From the NCBI GenBank assembly GCA_002473385.1, contig DKTR01000024.1:1-10495 (forward strand): a stretch of DNA of 10,495 nucleotides, given 5' to 3'. Made by a program: the position numbers and the translations under genes. This document shows, piece by piece, positions 6,155 to 10,495 of this stretch (positions are counted from its first letter, which is position 1; every line of letters begins with the position of its first letter). This DNA comes from Lachnospiraceae bacterium UBA7225. Lineage in GTDB: Bacteria; Bacillota; Clostridia; Lachnospirales; Lachnospiraceae. The notes beneath the pieces are model-generated. The model was not told where the DNA came from and searched no databases. It worked only from the letters and a program-made list of their open reading frames with translations.

Positions 6155-9100
6155 TTAAATTCCCTTCATTGTAAATTTGAATGTGAGCTTTTCCCCGGTG
6201 TCAATCAGATATTCTCTGTGCGGACGTGCACCCCAGCTATCATCGCCGCCAATTCCCATCTGCTGCTTTGCCGCGCGGATAACTGTGTAATGCACCTGCG
6301 GAAGCTCATATGCATGGCGGGCATTTTCCAGTTCGTGCGGCGTCCATGGAAGTGCAGAAAAGTTCATGGCATCGCCCGTAAATAACAGCCCTCTGCCGCG
6401 CCGGTCTGTCACACGCGCCCAGCGCACACCGGTCTTATTGCCGCATTCCTGCGGCACCAGATAGCGCGCAAGGTTATCTGTCACTTTGTTCTGGTAGATG
6501 CCAAGCTTCGCACCCCGGCAGCGGTCTGCATAGGTTTCTTCCGGTCCCATCCCATACCATTCCAGGCGGTCATAGTCGGCGTTGATTTTCATAATCATAC
6601 CAAACTCCGGCATATCGCCCAGCTCTTTCACCGGATTATATGAAAGCTCTGTTTCGATTGTGCCGTCTCCATAAACTGTATATGCCACCTGACAGGAGGC
6701 TGTCGGTTTCGTCGGCATATAATAGGTATAGGTAACCGTCACACGATTCTTCTCTTTCTCTATCAACGGCTCTGCCCATGCATTTGTCTCATAATCCTTA
6801 TGTGACAGATACAGGCTGGCGATCTTCCATTGTGCATAGCGGGCAGGCATACCGCACCCCTCGTCGTTGTCGGTCGGCGCACGCCAGAAGTTCGGCTTCG
6901 GAATTGCTTCAATCATCTCCACGCCGCCGTAGCGGTAAGAAACCAGACCACCGCTTGCATAAGAAAACAAAGCCTCAAATTCTTCACCGCACACGCCAAG
7001 GTTCAATGTTCCCCGTATAACCTCCAGCGGATGGGACGTATGGTTTCTGTTTAAAGCACTTTTACCCTCCACCCGGAAGATTCCCTGCCCGAATGCAACC
7101 TCGTGTCCCACTTTCGCCCAGAGTGTATCCTGCTTCAGCACAAAGGAAACTGTGATCACATATTCTCCCGGCAGCTTTGGCACACTCACAGGCAGCTCAT
7201 ATTCTTTTTGTGACAATGGAGCCACCTCTGTCTTCAGCGGCGCACGCCCGATCACTCTGCCGTCTCTTGCAAGTGTAACATTGCACGCAAAGGCGCTGGT
7301 GTTCACAAACAAATTTTTGTTGCAGATGCGCACCCGGTCTTTGAAAACCTCCGCTGTCACATTCTGATAATTGTATTTTACCTCCTGCATTTTTGGCGAC
7401 GGACTGCGGTCTCCGCCGTAAACAATGCCGTTTCCACTGAAATTATAGTCGGTCGGGCGCTCTCCAAAGTCTCCGCCATATGCCTGGAATTCCTGCCCGT
7501 AGCGATCCTTCTTATAAAGCGACTGATCCACATAGTCCCAGATAAAACCACCCTGATAAAGCGGCTCCGTGTCCGTCAGCTCCGTATATTTGTGCATAGC
7601 GCCGCAGGAATTTCCCATAGCGTGTGTGTATTCGCAGCAAATAAAAGGCTTGCTGCCATCTTTTGCCAGAAATTCCTTAATGCTCTCCACAGAAGGATAC
7701 ATCTGGCTCTCCATATCGCTGGATTCATTATAGCGGCGGTCATGAAACACGCCCTCATAATGCACCAGACGCGTGTCATCCAGTTCACGGAACCGATCTG
7801 CCATCCGGCTGATATTGTATCCGCCAAAGGATTCATTTCCGCAGGACCAGATCAGCACCGCCGGATGGTTTTTATCCCGCTGATAAATGGAATTCACACG
7901 ATCCAGCATGATTTCCCGCCACTGAGGCGCATCGCCCGGCACTGCCATATCCATCTCTCCGGCGCCGCGTCCGATCGGTTCCCAGGAGCCATGCGACTCC
8001 ATATTATTTTCATCGATCATGTAAATGCCAAGGCGGTCGCAGAGACGGTAAATCCGTGAATCATTCGGATAATGACTGGTGCGGATGGCGTTGATGTTAT
8101 GCCGCTTCATAGTGAGCACATCCTGCAGAATTTCGTCATTCTGCGGTACGCGCCCCGCCCGCGCGCTGAATTCATGGCGATTTACGCCCTTGAATACAAT
8201 CCGCTTTCCGTTAAGGCACATCAGTCCATCCTTCTTCTCAAACCGCCGGAAACCGACTGCCTCACAAATAACTTCTGTGATATTTCCCTGCCCGTCGAAT
8301 ACGGTCAGCAGCAGCTCATACAAATTCGGCTCCTCCGCACTCCAAAGCTTAAAATCCCGAACCGGAAGGCGCATATGCCCCTCTCCATCCTGGAAAGCAA
8401 ATTCACTCTCCGCAAAAACGGTGCCGCATCCCGAAGGGAGATTACCGCTCTCCAGAATCTGCGGCAGACGGTATTCCTCTAGCACGCTTTCCCGCAAAAC
8501 CGCCCGGACACTTCCGCTTCCGCAGCCATGTGCATCCACTGCCAGTTCCGCTGAAGCATAAGTGTCGTCCAGCAGCGTCCGGATCTTCAGATCTGCAATA
8601 TGCACCTCCGGACGGGTGTACAGATAAACATCACGGAAAATACCGGAGAAGCGGAAAAAATCCTGATCCTCCGTCCAGCTTCCGCCCGTCCATTTAATTA
8701 CCTGCACGGCAAGCTTGTTTTCGCCGTCCTTCACGTAAGGAGTCAGCTCAAAATCCGAGGGCGAAAAGCTATCTTCGCTGTAGCCGACATAATGTCCGTT
8801 CAGCCAGAGAATCATGCCGCTCTCAACACCCTGGAAAGAAATAAACAGCGGCTTGTTCTTCATTGCCTCCGGCACAGTAAAATATTTCACATAGCTTGCA
8901 ACAGGGTTAAAGCGCGTGGGAATCTCCCCCGCCCAGATCTGCTCGCGGCCATCCCATGGATACTGCACATTTACGTATGCCGGGATATCGTAGCCTTCCA
9001 TCTGGATATGCGCCGGGACACGGATATCCGCCCATCCCCGGCAGTCTGTCTCCGGCAGTTCAAAGTCCTGCACAAGCTCACTAAAGTTCCGTGCATAAGA

Positions 9101-9250
9101 AAACTTCCACAAGCCGTTCAGGGATTCCCGGAACGGGTTTTCCCCGCGCTCCATCCACTCCACGCCCGGATAGCAGATGTGATCCGAATGTGCAGGCAGC
9201 ACATTCTCCTTAAAAAATTCCGGATTCGCCAGTTTTAAATAATCAAACAT
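6155..9250 (-). CDS. lacZ: GH2 beta-galactosidase, LacZ type
   Basis: The 1031-residue enzyme hydrolyses terminal beta-galactosides such as lactose and matches E. coli LacZ (1023 residues) along its length. It has the sugar-binding jelly roll (about 25-215; RFNPVASYVKYF, QGVESGMILWLNGHYVGYSEDSF split around 139-162), an Ig-like domain (216-340), and the TIM barrel from about 341 with LNGKRIVFKGVNRHE, NAIRTSHYPND and DENNMESHG. IWSCGNES carries the acid/base Glu473 and FICCEYTHAMGNS the nucleophile Glu540. Domain 4 (about 625-725) and the C-terminal small-chain domain (about 750-1031, with NFWRAPTDND, MGPEETYADR and SWGARPHREY) follow. No signal peptide, so it acts in the cytoplasm. I chose the ATG at 9250, with AGGAG 9 bases upstream; an upstream in-frame TTG at 9274 would place that site inside the coding region. 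It follows the short LacZ-like gene by 39 bases, so the two probably share a transcript. No transporter is in view. Confidence 0.96.
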   Translation of the reverse strand: MFDYLKLANPEFFKENVLPAHSDHICYPGVEWMERGENPFRESLNGLWKFSYARNFSELVQDFELPETDCRGWADIRVPAHIQMEGYDIPAYVNVQYPWDGREQIWAGEIPTRFNPVASYVKYFTVPEAMKNKPLFISFQGVESGMILWLNGHYVGYSEDSFSPSDFELTPYVKDGENKLAVQVIKWTGGSWTEDQDFFRFSGIFRDVYLYTRPEVHIADLKIRTLLDDTYASAELAVDAHGCGSGSVRAVLRESVLEEYRLPQILESGNLPSGCGTVFAESEFAFQDGEGHMRLPVRDFKLWSAEEPNLYELLLTVFDGQGNITEVICEAVGFRRFEKKDGLMCLNGKRIVFKGVNRHEFSARAGRVPQNDEILQDVLTMKRHNINAIRTSHYPNDSRIYRLCDRLGIYMIDENNMESHGSWEPIGRGAGEMDMAVPGDAPQWREIMLDRVNSIYQRDKNHPAVLIWSCGNESFGGYNISRMADRFRELDDTRLVHYEGVFHDRRYNESSDMESQMYPSVESIKEFLAKDGSKPFICCEYTHAMGNSCGAMHKYTELTDTEPLYQGGFIWDYVDQSLYKKDRYGQEFQAYGGDFGERPTDYNFSGNGIVYGGDRSPSPKMQEVKYNYQNVTAEVFKDRVRICNKNLFVNTSAFACNVTLARDGRVIGRAPLKTEVAPLSQKEYELPVSVPKLPGEYVITVSFVLKQDTLWAKVGHEVAFGQGIFRVEGKSALNRNHTSHPLEVIRGTLNLGVCGEEFEALFSYASGGLVSYRYGGVEMIEAIPKPNFWRAPTDNDEGCGMPARYAQWKIASLYLSHKDYETNAWAEPLIEKEKNRVTVTYTYYMPTKPTASCQVAYTVYGDGTIETELSYNPVKELGDMPEFGMIMKINADYDRLEWYGMGPEETYADRCRGAKLGIYQNKVTDNLARYLVPQECGNKTGVRWARVTDRRGRGLLFTGDAMNFSALPWTPHELENARHAYELPQVHYTVIRAAKQQMGIGGDDSWGARPHREYLIDTGEKLTFKFTMKGI

Positions 9251-9289
9251 TCTTTTTCTCTCCTGTCCCTGCAATAGCTTATCGCCAGC

Positions 9290-10303
9290 TTATGCAGAAA
9301 ATAAATTAGAAATCAGACTTTCTCCCGCAGCAATTTCATAGCCGTTTGCTGCCCACGGCATGTCCCTCTTCAAATGTAAGGAAACGCGGTAGATATATTC
9401 TCCCGCTTCCTGCAGGACTGTAAACGGAAGCTCGATATAGCGTCCGCTTTTCGGCGGCACGTCCGCACACATGCTTCCCTTACAAATCGTTTTCCCATCA
9501 CGGAAAATAGCGTAACGCAGTTCGTACTCCGACGCATTTATAAAGCTGCAGCGGTTTTCCAGAAGCACGCCCTCCTGCGTAACGTTCAGCTCGAAGCTGG
9601 CACCAGGCGGCGCGGCCGTCACACCTTCGCTTTTTGCCTCTTCATCGTAGTACAGTCCATATTCCGGACACAGCTCTGCAAGCATTGCCTGCCACCGGTC
9701 CAGCTGTTCACCCTGTACTTTTGTATTTTCCCAGGCAATAGAAAGTGCATTGTAATGTCCCCGCCTGATAGCAGCAAGCCAGTGACGCAGCAGCATTTCC
9801 AGACCGCGTGCCGGTGTCACTCCGGCAGACCCGGACTGTGTCTCTTCCCGGCTGCGCACCGCCTTTTTTTCAGAGCATCGAAAGGCCTGCAGGGATTCCA
9901 GCGTCTCCCTAAGCTCCTTCTCCGTACAGTGCCATGGACGAAGAAAAACACACTGACCGTTCAGCCAAAGCTTCTCCTGCTCTCTCTCCACTCTCCGGAA
10001 AGCAATCTTCTTTACAGTACAGCCAAGCAGGCGCATCTCTTCATCGCGCAGCTCCAGCACCAGGTCATACAGATAAGCGCGCTCCACATCCCACAGGCGT
10101 ACCGGGGACACCTGCATGCAAAAATCAATTTCCTCCTCTGTCGGTACCGGGAAAATGCGGTCCTCCTCCTGCCCCTCCTCCGAGAGGAGCTGCGCACACA
10201 GGAAGCCCTTCTCCCGCGTATCACAGTGCATGATTACCTCCACATTTCCCGTCTGTCCTTCCTTTTCTGCCTGTACATGGATGTCTATATCTGTTATCTG
10301 CAT
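9290..10303 (-). CDS. Non-catalytic LacZ-like protein: domain 2, collapsed barrel, domain 4
   Basis: The 337-residue product aligns by eye with the neighbouring LacZ in three blocks. Residues 1-108 match the Ig-like domain (ITDIDIHV against IADLKIRT; LWDVERAYLYDLVLEL against LWSAEEPNLYELLLTV), and KLWLNGQCVF (111-120) matches LMCLNGKRIVF. Residues 167-227 resemble the first part of the barrel, where HYNALSIAWEN and EYGLYYDEEAKSEG stand for NINAIRTSHYPND and LGIYMIDENNMESHG. Residues 238-337 match LacZ domain 4 (PF16353 type; GEYIYRVSLHLKRDMPWA against GEYVITVSFVLKQDTLWA). The sugar-binding domain, about 210 barrel residues with both catalytic glutamates, and the small-chain domain are absent. 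The frame is open throughout, has a start with a weak GGGGAAG site 9 bases upstream, and lies 39 bases before lacZ. It may be a structural or regulatory partner of LacZ, a carbohydrate-binding relic, or a decaying duplicate. Hydrolase activity is not expected. Confidence 0.85.
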   Translation of the reverse strand: MQITDIDIHVQAEKEGQTGNVEVIMHCDTREKGFLCAQLLSEEGQEEDRIFPVPTEEEIDFCMQVSPVRLWDVERAYLYDLVLELRDEEMRLLGCTVKKIAFRRVEREQEKLWLNGQCVFLRPWHCTEKELRETLESLQAFRCSEKKAVRSREETQSGSAGVTPARGLEMLLRHWLAAIRRGHYNALSIAWENTKVQGEQLDRWQAMLAELCPEYGLYYDEEAKSEGVTAAPPGASFELNVTQEGVLLENRCSFINASEYELRYAIFRDGKTICKGSMCADVPPKSGRYIELPFTVLQEAGEYIYRVSLHLKRDMPWAANGYEIAAGESLISNLFSA

Positions 10304-10338
10304 CGTATCTCACTTCCCCGCAAATCATTTTCCGCTTT

Positions 10339-10395
10339 TTATTCTTCCAGCTCCAACATCACAACTTCATTATATGTGTTGCCTGGCAAATGAGC
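10339..10395 (-). pseudogene. Possible 3' remnant of a disrupted upstream gene
   Basis: Reading the minus strand, 18 sense codons follow an in-frame TAG (10396-10398) and end with TAA at 10339-10341. They encode a stretch ending HLPGNTYNEVVMLELEE, which has the look of a protein C-terminus. There is no start codon or ribosome site suited to so short a frame. It could be the tail of a gene cut off by the repeat element to its right. Equally, the stretch could be non-coding promoter DNA, since it contains a perfect TATAAT on the same strand. Confidence 0.22.
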
Positions 10396-10410
10396 CTATC
10401 TCATTATATG
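10367..10410. repeat. Exact 10-base direct repeat TCATTATATG
   Basis: TCATTATATG occurs at 10367-10376 and 10401-10410, 34 bases apart. The second copy abuts the palindromic element that starts near 10408. It may be a local duplication, a duplicated promoter element, or a trace of an insertion event. Confidence 0.5.
10369..10374 (-). promoter_or_regulatory. Candidate -10 element for the LacZ-like/lacZ unit
   Basis: A perfect TATAAT on the minus strand lies about 65 bases before the ATG at 10303. A second identical hexamer occurs at 10403-10408. Neither has a good -35 at standard spacing, so the promoter call is weak. A perfect 11-base palindrome, TTGCCTGGCAA (10379-10389), lies between them and could be an operator. 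Confidence 0.28.
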
Positions 10411-10495
10411 ATGTCGGGGTCAAAAGCCCCCGACTATGATGCCTGCGGATTGCTCCGTGCTGCGCACTTCTACAATCCTGCCCGACATTCGCATA
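10408..10495. repeat. Nested palindromic repeat element, possibly dispersed or mobile
   Basis: The stretch is built from nested inverted repeats. ATGTCGGG (10411-10418) faces CCCGACAT (10481-10488) as outer arms. Within it, GTCGGGG (10413-10419) pairs with CCCCGAC (10428-10434) around an 8-base loop, GGATTG (10447-10452) pairs with CAATCC (10473-10478), and GTGC (10457-10460) with GCAC (10464-10467). ATGATG flanks the first hairpin as a direct repeat at 10408-10413 and 10436-10441. No coding frame explains this. From memory, similar intergenic palindromes recur in gut Clostridia, which suggests a REP- or MITE-like unit. The window ends before its right boundary is sure. Confidence 0.6.

Noticed and set aside
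8600..9238. 212-codon plus-strand frame opposite lacZ (and a similar one at 9755-10393)
   Set aside because: Both are antisense to conserved LacZ-like coding sequence, with no family resemblance in the product.
9251..9274. TTG start giving LacZ eight extra N-terminal residues
   Set aside because: The extra codons cover the AGGAG ribosome site that serves the ATG at 9250, and the family N-terminus fits the ATG start.

Overview
The window looks like chromosome from a gut-type Clostridia member, most likely Lachnospiraceae. This is inferred from strong AGGAG-type ribosome binding sites, moderate base composition, a hybrid-kinase-like sensor with a Lachnospiraceae-style sensory domain, and a gut-type LacZ cluster. 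No rRNA, tRNA, CRISPR array or transposase gene is visible.

Left end (1-800, minus strand): a 36-codon open frame (593-703) overlaps by one base a membrane-anchored sensory protein (9-593). The sensory protein stops where relatives usually continue into the rest of a sensor kinase. Two adjacent inverted repeats lie just upstream of this pair.

Middle (797-4950): a LysR-type regulator (minus) diverges from a two-gene plus-strand operon. That operon encodes an AzgA-like NCS2 purine permease and an adenine deaminase, separated by 15 bases. Together they would import adenine and deaminate it to hypoxanthine, and the LysR protein is the natural candidate regulator. A G/C-rich hairpin at 4926-4950 separates this operon from the next, convergent gene.

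Right part (4998-10303, minus strand): in transcription order, a 337-residue LacZ-like protein lacking the catalytic part of the barrel, a full-length GH2 beta-galactosidase (LacZ), and, after a 152-base gap, a YghZ/Gpr-type aldo-keto reductase. The short protein starts at LacZ's second domain, keeps a collapsed fragment of the barrel and then joins directly to LacZ domain 4. It is the most unusual item in the window.

Right edge (10304-10495): no intact gene. It holds a nested palindromic repeat (10408-10495) that may be a mobile or dispersed element. Between it and the short LacZ-like gene are an exact 10-base direct repeat carrying perfect -10 hexamers and a short frame that may be the 3' end of a disrupted gene.
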